A DNA stretch of 64,000 nt from Brooklawnia sp937867175 (GTDB taxonomy: Bacteria; Actinomycetota; Actinomycetes; Propionibacteriales; Propionibacteriaceae): contig DAISIR010000002.1 in assembly GCA_036821905.1 (NCBI GenBank), positions 246,785 through 310,784 of the forward strand. The letters run 5' to 3'. Position 1 is the stretch's first letter. The number at the start of each line of letters is the position of its first letter. Shown here piece by piece: positions 29,262 to 37,992 of the stretch. The notes under the pieces are model-generated. The model was not told the DNA's origin and ran no database searches. It worked only from the letters and a program-made list of their open reading frames with translations. A program made the position numbers and the translations under genes.

Positions 29262-30060
29262 CGTCGGTGTAGAACTGGCCGGGCTGCGGGTTACCGATGA
29301 GTTGACTCACGGTGACAAGTTCGTAGCCCTGTTGGCGCAGCCCATCGATGATGGCCGGGGCGGCGTCCACAGTCCATTGATGGGTGTCGTGCATCAGGAT
29401 GATCGCCCCCGGACGCACCCTTGCGAGGGTGAGGTTGACCACGGTCGCGGCGTCCCGGTTCTCCCAGTCGGCCGGCCCGTCGGTCCAGTTGATCACCGAG
29501 AGACCCTGCTGACCCGCGATCTGGTTGACGGTGGCGCTGGTCTCGCCATACGGCGGTCGCAACAGCCTCGGCGCCTGCCCGGTGACCTTGGCCACCTCCT
29601 GCTGGGTGTCGCTGATCTCCTGGGCGACCACATCCGCGCTCTGCAACGTCAAGTTGGGGTGGTTTGAGGAGTGGTTGCCGATCTCCATGCCCGCATCAAA
29701 GGCGCGCAGCACGGTGGCTGGGTCATTGGCGACCTTCGGCCCGTGCACGAAGAACGTGGCAACCGCGCCGCGCTGGATGTAGGCGTCCAGGAGCTGATTG
29801 GTCAGCGGCGAGGGGCCGTCGTCGTAGGTGATGGCAACGCAGTTCACAACACTGCAGTCCGGCGCGGCGGCCGGTGTCGATGTGGTGACGCTGTCGGCGG
29901 ACGGCGAAGGAGCTACAGACGGTGTCGATGTGGTCGCAGCGGACTGGGTGACCCCGGGTGGCGGCTCGGTCGGTTCGGCCGAATCGGCCGGCGTGGCGCA
30001 GCCAGCCAGCAGGACGACCAGCCCTGCCGCAACCAAGTACTTGACCGGAAGACGCACCAT
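29245..30060 (-). CDS. Polysaccharide deacetylase (NodB-type) lipoprotein
   Basis: A 271-residue surface lipoprotein with a NodB homology domain. The signal peptide ends in a lipobox (VVLLAGC, Cys near residue 20), followed by a Ser/Thr/Pro-rich linker to about residue 65. Catalytic motifs are visible: AITYDDGPSP (TYDDG in place of TFDDG), GNHSSNHPNL (metal-binding H-x3-H), LLRPPYGETS, INWTDGPADW and ILMHDTHQWT. It probably removes acetyl groups from peptidoglycan or another cell-wall glycan; the substrate is not decided by sequence. The gene stands alone and starts at a proposed leaderless promoter. Confidence 0.88.
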   Translation of the reverse strand: MVRLPVKYLVAAGLVVLLAGCATPADSAEPTEPPPGVTQSAATTSTPSVAPSPSADSVTTSTPAAAPDCSVVNCVAITYDDGPSPLTNQLLDAYIQRGAVATFFVHGPKVANDPATVLRAFDAGMEIGNHSSNHPNLTLQSADVVAQEISDTQQEVAKVTGQAPRLLRPPYGETSATVNQIAGQQGLSVINWTDGPADWENRDAATVVNLTLARVRPGAIILMHDTHQWTVDAAPAIIDGLRQQGYELVTVSQLIGNPQPGQFYTDGQAPA

Positions 30061-30067
30061 GGGCGGT

Positions 30068-30073
30068 AGTCTA
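30068..30073 (-). promoter_or_regulatory. Candidate leaderless -10 (TAGACT) of the deacetylase gene
   Basis: On the minus strand TAGACT is followed by 7 bases (ACCGCCC) and the ATG at 30060. No Shine-Dalgarno is present. Confidence 0.5.
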
Positions 30074-30130
30074 GGTGAGGAACCGCCGACAACCCGAACC
30101 GGAGCACCGCCGCTCTGCCAGGATGTGGCC

Positions 30131-31144
30131 ATGCCACAGCCCCAGCAGCTCCCGGTCGTCAGCTTCGCGTCCCTCGGCGGAACGATCACGATGACCCCCA
30201 ACGTTGATGGCGGTATCACCTCTACGCTGCAAGCCGCCGACCTGGTCGCCGCGGCTCCCGGACTGGGCGACTTCGTCGCAGTGCGGGCCGTCACGTTGGC
30301 CGGCCAACCGAGCGCGTCGCTGAGCGAAGCCGACATCTTGCGGGTGGTCGACTGGGCCCGGGCGGAGGTCGGCCAGGGCGCCGTGGGAGCAGTCGTCATC
30401 CAGGGCACCGACACCTTGGAGGAATCGTCCTTCCTGGCGGACTGCGTCTGGGATCTTGCCGCCCCGTTGGTTTTCACTGGGGCGATGCGGGGGCCGACCC
30501 AGGTCTCGGCCGACGGACCAGCCAATCTGCTGGCCGCTGCCCGGGTGGCGGCAAGCCCCCAGGCGCAGGGCGCCGGAGCGCTGGTGGTGCTCGACGACAC
30601 CGTGCACCGCGCCACCCACGTCCACAAGGCGCACTCCACCGCGCTGTCTGCCTTCCAGTCCTACGGCGGTCAAGTGCTCGGCCATGTCATCGAGGGTGAG
30701 GCCTGGCTGGCGCCGAGCTCCCCGCGACCCGCTGCCCTCCGGGTGGCGGCCGACTCGGCGTTCGGGTTCGTGCCGATCTGCAGTTCCTTCTTGGGCGACG
30801 ACGGCACCGTGTTGCGCCAACTACTGGCGGCCAGCCCGGCAGGGGTGGTGATCGCCGGCTTCGGGGCCGGGCACGTCTCCGAGCAGACGGCCGAGGTGGT
30901 TTCGACGGCGGTGCAGCAGTGTCCGGTGGTGCTGACCACCAGGATCGGCGAGGGCGGCGTCGCCCGGCGGACCTACGGATTCATCGGTTCCGAGATCGAC
31001 CTGCAACGGCGTGGGGCGATCATCGCTGGTTCGCTGGACGCGGTGAAATCGAGGATCCTGCTCGCTCTGCTGCTGGCGGCAGGCGCGGACGCCGACCGGA
31101 TCGCTGCGGAGTTCGAGCTGCGGGGAGCTCGGTGTTTGAGCTAG
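30131..31144 (+). CDS. Asparaginase/glutaminase family protein
   Basis: A 337-residue cytosolic-type L-asparaginase: no signal peptide is seen. The first catalytic threonine is in SLGGTITMT near residue 17, and the second motif is VVIQGTDTLEESSF near residue 90. DGPANLLAA follows. It should hydrolyse asparagine to aspartate and ammonia. ATG 30131 has AGGA 8 bases upstream; a CAGGAT hexamer also ends 6 bases before the start. The gene is divergent from the deacetylase gene and its stop overlaps the end of the PAC2 gene on the other strand. Confidence 0.88.
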   Translation: MPQPQQLPVVSFASLGGTITMTPNVDGGITSTLQAADLVAAAPGLGDFVAVRAVTLAGQPSASLSEADILRVVDWARAEVGQGAVGAVVIQGTDTLEESSFLADCVWDLAAPLVFTGAMRGPTQVSADGPANLLAAARVAASPQAQGAGALVVLDDTVHRATHVHKAHSTALSAFQSYGGQVLGHVIEGEAWLAPSSPRPAALRVAADSAFGFVPICSSFLGDDGTVLRQLLAASPAGVVIAGFGAGHVSEQTAEVVSTAVQQCPVVLTTRIGEGGVARRTYGFIGSEIDLQRRGAIIAGSLDAVKSRILLALLLAAGADADRIAAEFELRGARCLS

Positions 31145-31971
31145 CCGTCCTGACCGCGGCGCCGCAGGTAACGCTCGAACTCGGCGGCGATCGAGTCACC
31201 GGTGGCCTGTGGCAGTTCGCTCTCGTCCTGCTGTGCTTCCAGCGACTCGATGTACTCGCTGATCTCGGTGTCGTCGGCGGCCAGTTCGTCCACTCCGCGG
31301 GTCCAGGCGCGAGCCAACTCGGGCAGGTCGTCAAGTTCCAGGGCAGTGTCCAGCAGATCTTCCACCCGGGACAGCAGCGCGAGGGTGGCCTTCGGGTTCG
31401 GTGGCGCGGCCACGTAGTGCGGCACTGACGCCCAAAGTGAGATCTCGCGTAGCCCGGCACGGCGGCAGGCGTCCCCCAAGACCCCGGTTATGCCGGTGGG
31501 TCCCTCGTAGTTGGACGACTCGAGACCCAGCGCGCGGGCCAGCGCCTTGTCGCCGCTGGCGGCAGTCACCGGCAGCGGACGCGAATGCGGCGAGTCGGTG
31601 AGCATGGCTCCGAGCAAGATGACAAGTTCGGGTTCGAGGCTGCGGAACGCCGAGACCAAGGACGTGCAGAAACGCTGCCAGTGCAGGTTCGGCTCCGGGC
31701 CCTTGAGCAGCACCACGTCGCGTCCGGGCAAGTGGGACACACTCACTGAGGTCGTCGGCCAGACGATCTCTCGGCCGTCGTCACCGTTGACCACCTGCGG
31801 ACGCACAATCTGATAGTCGCAATAGTCGTCGGAGTCGAGTTCGAAGATCAGGTCGGTGGGATAACTCGACGCGATGTGGTCGATCACCGCGGTGGCAGCG
31901 TCGGCAGCGTCGTTCCAGCCCTCAAAGGCACCGACGACCACCGGCCGCCTCAACTTCGCGCGTCCTGCCAT
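31141..31971 (-). CDS. PAC2 family protein (proteasome-assembly-chaperone-like)
   Basis: A 276-residue PAC2 domain protein, related in fold to eukaryotic proteasome assembly chaperone 2. Conserved parts visible are VVGAFEGWNDAADAAT near the N-terminus, LLKGPEPNLHWQRF, LGAMLTDSPHSRP and SLWASVPHYVAAPPNPKA. In Mycobacterium the homologue Rv2125 also lies beside metH and near the proteasome genes, so the neighbourhood is conserved. Whether it helps assemble PrcAB is not established. The C-terminal tail is acidic and helical. The start is at a proposed leaderless promoter. Confidence 0.85.
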   Translation of the reverse strand: MAGRAKLRRPVVVGAFEGWNDAADAATAVIDHIASSYPTDLIFELDSDDYCDYQIVRPQVVNGDDGREIVWPTTSVSVSHLPGRDVVLLKGPEPNLHWQRFCTSLVSAFRSLEPELVILLGAMLTDSPHSRPLPVTAASGDKALARALGLESSNYEGPTGITGVLGDACRRAGLREISLWASVPHYVAAPPNPKATLALLSRVEDLLDTALELDDLPELARAWTRGVDELAADDTEISEYIESLEAQQDESELPQATGDSIAAEFERYLRRRGQDG

Positions 31972-31977
31972 GCAACG

Positions 31978-31983
31978 AGCCTA
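31978..31983 (-). promoter_or_regulatory. Candidate leaderless -10 (TAGGCT) of the PAC2 gene
   Basis: On the minus strand TAGGCT is followed by 6 bases and the ATG at 31971, with no Shine-Dalgarno. It lies back-to-back with the proposed metH promoter. Confidence 0.5.
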
Positions 31984-32023
31984 GCCCGGTTGGCGCGCAG
32001 ACCGCAGTTTCGGAGGCTGCGGC

Positions 32024-32029
32024 TACTCT
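32024..32029 (+). promoter_or_regulatory. Candidate leaderless -10 (TACTCT) of metH
   Basis: TACTCT ends 7 bases before ATG 32037 and no Shine-Dalgarno is present. Only 65 bases separate the metH and PAC2 starts, so no cobalamin riboswitch fits here. Confidence 0.45.
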
Positions 32030-32036
32030 TGCCAGC

Positions 32037-35000
32037 ATGCCTGCTGCAATCCGCGATCAGCTGTTCCGCCGCGTCCTCATTGCGGATGGGGCGATGGGGA
32101 CCATGCTCCAAGGTTTCGACCTCGATCTGGATGACTTCGAGGGGTACGAGGGCTGCAATGAGGTCCTGAACCGGTCGAGACCTGACGTGGTCGCCGAGAT
32201 TCACCGCGCCTATCTGGCAGCCGGCGCCGACTGCATCGAGACCAACACGTTCGGGGCGAACCTGGCGGCGCTGGGGGAGTACGGCATCAGTGAACAGGTC
32301 GCCGAACTTGCCGAGGCCGGGGCCCGGATCGCCCGCCGGGTGGCCGACGAATTCAGCACACCAGACCGACCACGATTCGTGCTAGGCAGCGTCGGCCCAG
32401 GAACCAAGCTGCCCACGCTCGGCCACATCGAGGCGACGACCATCCGCGATGGCTACCAGACCCAGGTCGAGGCGATGATCCGCGGCGGCATCGACGCGGT
32501 ACAGATCGAGACCAGCCAGGACCTGCAGCAGGCCAAGGCCGCCGTGATCGGTGCGAAGCGAGCGTGCGCTGCCCAAGGTGTCGACCTGCCGATTTTCGTC
32601 TCGATCACTGTTGAAACCACCGGATCGATGCTCTTGGGCAGCGAGACCGGGGCCGCGCTGGCCACGCTGGCGCCGCTGGGCATCGACGTCATCGGGTTGA
32701 ACTGCGCCACCGGCCCCGCCGAGATGGCTGAGCACCTGCGCTATCTGTCCCGGCACGCCGACGTGGGGCTGTCGGCAATGCCGAACGCCGGGCTGCCCGA
32801 GTTGACCGCGGACGGCGCGGCCTATCCACTACAGCCGGCCGAGCTGGCGTCCGCCTTGGACGAGTACGCGACCAACTTCGGGCTGGCGTTGGTCGGCGGC
32901 TGCTGCGGCACCACACCCGAACATATCCGGCAACTGTCCGAGGCGATCGGCCCCGACCTGCCGGTCAAGCAGCGGGAACCTCAACTGGCCAACTCGGTGG
33001 CGTCCCTCTACTCAGAAGTGACGCTCAAACAGGACACCAGCTACCTGGCGATCGGTGAGCGCACGAACGCGAACGGGTCCAAGGCCTTCCGGGAGGCGAT
33101 GCTCGAAGGGCGCTGGGATGACTGCGTGCGGATCGGACGCGACCAGTCGCGTTCCGGCGCGCACGTCTTGGATCTGTGTGTCGACTATGTCGGACGCGAC
33201 GGCGTGGCCGACATGACGCAACTCGCCTCGCGGTTCGGTAACGCCGTGACCCTGCCGGTGATGCTGGACTCCACCGAACCCGAAGTCATTGAGGCCGGCC
33301 TGAACCATCTGCCGGGCCGGGCCATCATCAACTCGGTCAACTTCGAGGACGGCGAGGGGCCCGGCTCCCGCTTCCAGCGAGTGATGCCGCTGGTGGCCGA
33401 GCATGGCGCGGCGGTGGTGGCGTTGACGATCGACGAGCAGGGCCAGGCACGCACCGCTGAGTGGAAGGTGCGGGTCGCCGAGCGGCTGATCGACACGTTG
33501 ACCAGGCAGTGGGGGATGGACGAGGGCGACATCTTGGTCGACACCCTCACGTTCCCGATCGCCACTGGCGCTGAGGAGACCCGCCGCGATGGCTTGGCCA
33601 CCATCGAGGCGATCCGCGAGTTGAAGGCCAGGCATCCGCGTGTCCTGACCACGCTCGGGGTCTCGAACGTCAGTTTCGGGCTCAATCCGGCGGCGCGGGT
33701 GGTGCTGAACAGCGTCTTCCTGGACGAGTGTGTGAAGGCCGGTCTGGACTCGGCCATCGTCAGCGTCGCCAAGATCATGCCGACTGACCGGATCCCCGAC
33801 GAGCAGTACCAGACCGCCCTTGATCTGATCTACGACCGGCGCACCGACGACTACGATCCGCTGTCGAAGTTCCTCGACCTGTTCGAGGGGGTGACCGCCG
33901 CTTCCCTGCGCGAGCAGCGCGAGGCCGAGTTGGAGTCGCTGCCGTTGTCGCAACGTCTCGCGCGGCGCATCGTGGACGGCAACGACCGGGGACTGGATGC
34001 CGATCTGGACGAGGCGCTCACGGTCAAGTCCGCGCTGGAGATCATCAACGACGACCTGCTGGCTGGCATGAAGACCGTCGGTGAGCTCTTCGGTTCTGGG
34101 CAGATGCAGTTGCCGTTCGTGCTGCAGAGCGCCGAGACGATGAAGAAGGCGGTTGCCCACCTGGAGCCCCACCTGGACGCCTCACTGGCCGGGGCCGGCA
34201 AGGGCACTTTGGTGTTGGCGACCGTAAAGGGCGATGTACACGACATCGGGAAGAATCTGGTCGACATCATCGTGTCCAACAACGGATACACGGTAGTCAA
34301 CCTGGGCATCAAGCAGCCGGTCTCGGCGATCATCGAGGCGGCTGAGCAGCATGACGCCGACGCAGTCGGCATGAGCGGTCTGTTGGTGAAGTCGACGCTG
34401 GTGATGAAGGACAACCTGCTCGAGCTGAACGATCGCGGTCTGGCGGGCCGATTCCCGGTGCTGCTCGGCGGAGCCGCGCTGACCAGGGCGTTCGTCGACC
34501 ACGACCTGGCCGCGCTCTACGAGGGCACGGTGCGTTACGCGAAGGACGCGTTCGAGGGTCTCGAGCTGATGGACGCAATCATGGCGGTCAAACGAGGTGA
34601 GGCCGACGCTGAACTTCCTGAGGTGCGTCCGCGCCGGGTCACCGCGAAGACCCGTCAGCTGCCCGAGTTGAGCGGAATCGACCGCTCCGACGTGGCGCGC
34701 CGAATCGACGTGCCGACCCCACCGTTCTGGGGGACCCGCGTGACCAAGGGCGTCCAGCTGGCCGAGATCGTGGCCTGGCTGGACCACAAGGCGCTGTTCG
34801 CAGGCCGGTGGGGATTGCGCGGGGTGCGCGGCGGCGCGTCCTACGACGAACTCGTGGAGACCGAGGGACGCCCGCGGCTGCGGGGTTTGCTCGACAGTGT
34901 GCAGGCCGACGGGCTCGGTCAGTTCGCCGTCGTGCACGGCTACTTCCCGTGCCATTCCGAGGGCGAGACCCTGATCGTCGGGGACGCAGCCGACCCGCAA

Positions 35001-35513
35001 CGCGAGGTGGCGCGGTTCGAGTTCCCCCGCCAACCCCGCGATCGCAGGCTGTGCCTGGCCGACTACTTCCGAGACGCCGCGGAGGCCGCGGAGTTGGGCC
35101 CCGACACGCTGGCGCTGCAACTTGTCACCATGGGCTCGCGGGTCTCGGAGGAGACCGCGAAGATGTACGCAAGCAACGTCTACCGGGATTATCTCGAACT
35201 GCACGGCTTGTCGGTGCAGTTGACCGAGGCGCTGGCCGAGATGTGGCACCAGCGCGTCCGCGCCGAACTGGGCATCGGCGCGGACGAGGGCACCGTGGAC
35301 ACCCAGATCGCCGATCAGGCCTACCGCGGTAGTCGGTATAGCTTCGGCTACCCCGCCTGCCCCGACCTGGAGATGCGAGCGCAGCTGTGCAGGCTGCTGC
35401 GTCCGGAGCGAATCGGAGTGGAGTTGTCCGAGGAGTTTCAGCTGCACCCCGAGCAGTCGACGGACGCGCTGATCGTCCACCACCCGGAGGCGAAGTACTT
35501 CAACGCCCGTTGA
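32037..35513 (+). CDS. metH: Cobalamin-dependent methionine synthase
   Basis: Transfers a methyl group from methyltetrahydrofolate to homocysteine via cobalamin. All four modules are present in 1158 residues. The homocysteine domain (about 1-310) has zinc ligands C223, C289 and C290. The pterin-binding domain (about 325-600) follows. The B12 module (about 630-870) has DVHDIGKN with the cobalt-ligating H735. The C-terminal reactivation domain (about 890-1158) binds SAM; RGSRYSFGYPACPD is its signature. It is a stand-alone gene, and its use implies that cobalamin is made or imported. Confidence 0.97.
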   Translation: MPAAIRDQLFRRVLIADGAMGTMLQGFDLDLDDFEGYEGCNEVLNRSRPDVVAEIHRAYLAAGADCIETNTFGANLAALGEYGISEQVAELAEAGARIARRVADEFSTPDRPRFVLGSVGPGTKLPTLGHIEATTIRDGYQTQVEAMIRGGIDAVQIETSQDLQQAKAAVIGAKRACAAQGVDLPIFVSITVETTGSMLLGSETGAALATLAPLGIDVIGLNCATGPAEMAEHLRYLSRHADVGLSAMPNAGLPELTADGAAYPLQPAELASALDEYATNFGLALVGGCCGTTPEHIRQLSEAIGPDLPVKQREPQLANSVASLYSEVTLKQDTSYLAIGERTNANGSKAFREAMLEGRWDDCVRIGRDQSRSGAHVLDLCVDYVGRDGVADMTQLASRFGNAVTLPVMLDSTEPEVIEAGLNHLPGRAIINSVNFEDGEGPGSRFQRVMPLVAEHGAAVVALTIDEQGQARTAEWKVRVAERLIDTLTRQWGMDEGDILVDTLTFPIATGAEETRRDGLATIEAIRELKARHPRVLTTLGVSNVSFGLNPAARVVLNSVFLDECVKAGLDSAIVSVAKIMPTDRIPDEQYQTALDLIYDRRTDDYDPLSKFLDLFEGVTAASLREQREAELESLPLSQRLARRIVDGNDRGLDADLDEALTVKSALEIINDDLLAGMKTVGELFGSGQMQLPFVLQSAETMKKAVAHLEPHLDASLAGAGKGTLVLATVKGDVHDIGKNLVDIIVSNNGYTVVNLGIKQPVSAIIEAAEQHDADAVGMSGLLVKSTLVMKDNLLELNDRGLAGRFPVLLGGAALTRAFVDHDLAALYEGTVRYAKDAFEGLELMDAIMAVKRGEADAELPEVRPRRVTAKTRQLPELSGIDRSDVARRIDVPTPPFWGTRVTKGVQLAEIVAWLDHKALFAGRWGLRGVRGGASYDELVETEGRPRLRGLLDSVQADGLGQFAVVHGYFPCHSEGETLIVGDAADPQREVARFEFPRQPRDRRLCLADYFRDAAEAAELGPDTLALQLVTMGSRVSEETAKMYASNVYRDYLELHGLSVQLTEALAEMWHQRVRAELGIGADEGTVDTQIADQAYRGSRYSFGYPACPDLEMRAQLCRLLRPERIGVELSEEFQLHPEQSTDALIVHHPEAKYFNAR

Positions 35514-35591
35514 CACCGCAGGGCAGTCACGAGACCGTCTCCGGATGGGCCCGGCATGCTCAGGCTGCCCAGTCCGTCGGCCCCCTGACGG

Positions 35592-36239
35592 TCAACCAGC
35601 CGTGGGCTGCTCGTCGGTAGCAATGCCGCGCAGCGCGCGCAGCGCAGTGACCAGCGACTGATTGATGTGAGATATCAGTGCCTGTCGAGCCCTCGGCGGG
35701 TCTCCCGCGAGCAGTGCGTTGATGATCGCCAGATGCTCGGGCCTGTCCTGCTCCAGCTCGGCGGCACCTGGCTTCACGGCGTGCCGGGAAAGCCGCTGGG
35801 TGTGGATCATGATCTCCCGGTGGACCGAAATCAGTCGCCGATTCTGGGTGATCCCCATCAGGAAGGTGTGGAAGTCGAGGTCGAGTGCGTAGTGGTCCTG
35901 CAGGTTTTCGGCGGTCACCTGGTCGAAGCGGTCGGCGAAGTCCATCAGCGCTAGTCGCGGATACAGCGGCGCGTAGCGCTGCACGATCTCGGGCTCAATG
36001 AGCAAGCGCAGTTGGAAGATTTCGTTGGTGCCGCTCGTCGTGATCGGTGAAATGCGCATGCCTTTGCGGGGGAAGATCTCGACCAGTCCGTCGCGTTGCA
36101 GTGCGTGCAGCGCTTCGCGCAGCGGAGTCCTGCCGAACCCGGTGTCCTCCATCAACGTCTTCTCGTTGATCTCTGCGCCGGGCGGGTATTCGCAGGACTG
36201 AATCTTCTCGAGGAGGCACTCGTATATCTGAGTCGTCAT
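35592..36239 (-). CDS. GntR family transcriptional regulator (FadR/FCD subfamily)
   Basis: A 215-residue repressor-type regulator. The N-terminal winged helix includes YPPGAEINEKTLMEDTGFGR followed by TPLREALHALQRDGLVEIFP. The C-terminal all-helical FCD ligand domain carries the metal-binding His residues expected in HTFLMGI and AIINALLAGD-type segments. I prefer ATG at 36239 (MTTQIYECLLEKI); a GTG at 36299 would add 20 residues. It is divergent from the uxaE-like gene across a 363-base region, so it is the obvious candidate regulator, with a hexuronate-related effector. That link is an inference. Confidence 0.82.
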   Translation of the reverse strand: MTTQIYECLLEKIQSCEYPPGAEINEKTLMEDTGFGRTPLREALHALQRDGLVEIFPRKGMRISPITTSGTNEIFQLRLLIEPEIVQRYAPLYPRLALMDFADRFDQVTAENLQDHYALDLDFHTFLMGITQNRRLISVHREIMIHTQRLSRHAVKPGAAELEQDRPEHLAIINALLAGDPPRARQALISHINQSLVTALRALRGIATDEQPTAG

Positions 36240-36602
36240 ACCACTCTCGGATGTGGTTCCTCGGGTCACTCGTCCCTCACTCGATCGGATTGTCGGCACA
36301 GAGGCCCGCTCGTAGCACTGCTCAGGGACATCGCGCGTGGGGTGCCGTTTGACTACGATTCTAGCCCAGCTGCGAATCCCATCCGGGCTGTGCGTGTCCC
36401 GACGAGCTTGTCTGCTGGTAGGCCTGTTGCCAAGACGGTTGCCATGGACCTTCCAGGCCCAACTTCAACCGTCCGACAAGCAGAAACGCATCATGAGGCG
36501 TTCTCGAGCAGTACCTTTCCCAAGACAATCGGCGATTGCGCTGATATATTTTACTACAGGACAGACGGCGCGAAGCCTGGCTCGCAATCTCAGGAGGAAT
36601 CA
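36240..36602. promoter_or_regulatory. Intergenic region between gntR and uxaE
   Basis: These 363 bases hold no supported gene; the open frame that runs upstream from uxaE has no start context. GTTGCCA occurs twice at 36426-36432 and 36438-36444, which is 12 bases (just over one helical turn) start to start. That could be a tandem protein-binding site. The uxaE promoter is at its right end. No promoter for gntR could be assigned. Confidence 0.4.
36522..36550 (+). promoter_or_regulatory. Candidate sigma-70-type promoter of uxaE
   Basis: AAGACA (36522-36527) and TATATT (36545-36550) are separated by 17 bases. This is the closest match to a standard housekeeping promoter in the window. It leaves a leader of about 45 bases that carries the strong Shine-Dalgarno AGGAGGA at 36592-36598. 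Confidence 0.55.
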
Positions 36603-37847
36603 ATGACGATCGCACGCTTTTCAATGGGTACCGGTGACCGGTTCGGTCGCGAAGGCGTGGCGCAGGTCGCCGCATTCGACAAGATCAAGGCAGACGGTGT
36701 CGACGTCGCCATCGTGTGGAACAAATCGAATCGTGAGCACACGATCATTGGCACGTCTCCGGCCGATCAGCGCGCCGCAGCTGACGCAGCCGCCGCGGCG
36801 TCCGGCTGGCAGGGCCAGTACTACGTCGATGCCGACCATGTGGGCCTGGCGAATGTCGACTGGTTCATTCCGTACTGCGACTTCTACACCATCGACGTGA
36901 CCAACTGCATCGGCAAGGCCAGTACCGATGAGTCGCGCGCCGCCTTTCTTGAGCGCAACCAGCGGTTGCTGGGCAGCCATGACGTGCCCGGCGCGTCCGC
37001 TCCGATCGAGGTCACCCAGGCCGTGCTGACCAAGCTGGCAGATCGCTATGTGTTCGCGCTGGAGGAATCGCAGCGCATCTACCTGCACGTCAAGGCCGAG
37101 GGCGGCAAGCTGGATCACGTCGAGGTCGCGATGGACGAGTCGCCCGAGACGCAGAGCCCGGCCGACCTGCTGGTGATCCTCTCCGAGATCGCCCACCTGC
37201 AGATCCCGGCCGACACCGTCGCCATCAAGTTCTCCGGCCGCTTCAACAAGGGCGTCGACTACGTCGGCGACGTCGAGGAGTTCCTCGCAGAGTTCCGTTC
37301 AGACGTTGCGGTGATCCAGTGGGCCATCAACGAGTTCGGCATGAAGCCGAACCTGAAGATCTCGGTGCACACCGGCAGCGACAAGTTCTCGCTCTACCCG
37401 GGCATCGGCCAGATCGTACGCGACCTGGACGCTGGGCTGCACCTGAAGACCGCGGGCACGACCTGGTTGGAGGAGTTGATCGGGCTGGCCGAAGGCGGCG
37501 GCGAAGGTCTGCAGATCGCCAAGGAGATCTATCGCTCGGCCTACAGCATGTACGACGAACTGGTTGCTCCCTACGCCGACGTGATCGACATCGACCAGGC
37601 TGCTCTGCCCAGCCCGGACGAGGTCGACGGCTGGACCAGCGAGCAGTACGCCGACGCGCTGCGCCATGATCAGTCGAACCCTGCCTTCGATCTCAACGTG
37701 CGCCAGTTGTTGCATGTGGGCTTCAAACTGGCTGCCAAGATGGGCCAGCGCTACCTGGACGCCCTCGACACCTACCGTGCCGACGTCGAGCGCAACGTCA
37801 CCGAGAACCTGTACGAGCGCCACCTCAGGCCGCTGTTCGTCGCCTGA
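36603..37847 (+). CDS. uxaE: Tagaturonate epimerase family protein (UxaE-like)
   Basis: A 414-residue protein resembling the UxaE family. The characterised Thermotoga member interconverts D-tagaturonate and D-fructuronate in hexuronate catabolism. Recognisable segments are RFSMGTGDRFGREGVAQ at the N-terminus, VWNKSNREHTIIGT, YYVDADHVGLANVD and DFYTIDVTNCIGKAS; the later KFSGRFNKGVDYVG and SVHTGSDKFSLYPGIG are well-conserved-looking. ATG 36603 has a strong Shine-Dalgarno 4 bases upstream. No uxaC, uxaB, uxuA, kdgK or transporter gene is nearby. The family assignment is from memory of motifs and should be treated as likely, not proven. Confidence 0.7.
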   Translation: MTIARFSMGTGDRFGREGVAQVAAFDKIKADGVDVAIVWNKSNREHTIIGTSPADQRAAADAAAAASGWQGQYYVDADHVGLANVDWFIPYCDFYTIDVTNCIGKASTDESRAAFLERNQRLLGSHDVPGASAPIEVTQAVLTKLADRYVFALEESQRIYLHVKAEGGKLDHVEVAMDESPETQSPADLLVILSEIAHLQIPADTVAIKFSGRFNKGVDYVGDVEEFLAEFRSDVAVIQWAINEFGMKPNLKISVHTGSDKFSLYPGIGQIVRDLDAGLHLKTAGTTWLEELIGLAEGGGEGLQIAKEIYRSAYSMYDELVAPYADVIDIDQAALPSPDEVDGWTSEQYADALRHDQSNPAFDLNVRQLLHVGFKLAAKMGQRYLDALDTYRADVERNVTENLYERHLRPLFVA

Positions 37848-37858
37848 TCCAGAAGGGA

Positions 37859-37883
37859 GCCGTGCAGGTAACCAACGCACGGC
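37859..37883. terminator. Hairpin just downstream of uxaE
   Basis: GCCGTGC (37859-37865) and GCACGGC (37877-37883) form a 7-bp perfect stem with an 11-base loop, 12 bases after the uxaE stop. No T-tract follows. It is a plausible terminator in a high-GC genome. Confidence 0.4.
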
Positions 37884-37898
37884 CTCGGAGAGTGAAGA

Positions 37899-37960
37899 AG
37901 TGTCCCCTGGCTTGGAATGATGGGCTCTGCGAAAGGCTCATCGCCCAAGCAGGGGACACT
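37899..37960. repeat. 62-bp near-perfect inverted repeat between convergent genes
   Basis: The left arm AGTGTCCCCTGGCTTGG (37899-37915) pairs with CCAAGCAGGGGACACT (37945-37960), with a single unpaired G. The 29 bases between them contain a second imperfect dyad (GATG...CATC). It lies between uxaE and the S49 peptidase gene, which converge. It may be a strong bidirectional terminator or a miniature mobile or REP-like element. No T-tract and no coding content are present. Confidence 0.6.
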
Positions 37961-37992
37961 GTTTCGGTGGCAGCTCAAGGTGTCGGCTCGGA

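Noticed and set aside
31984..32036. Cobalamin riboswitch before metH
   Set aside because: Only 65 bases separate the two divergent starts, with promoters already fitted. There is no room for such an aptamer and no B12-box-like sequence was seen.
36096..36602. 169-codon upstream extension of the uxaE frame
   Set aside because: The conserved domain begins at ATG 36603, which has a strong Shine-Dalgarno. The extension overlaps gntR and includes the promoter region.
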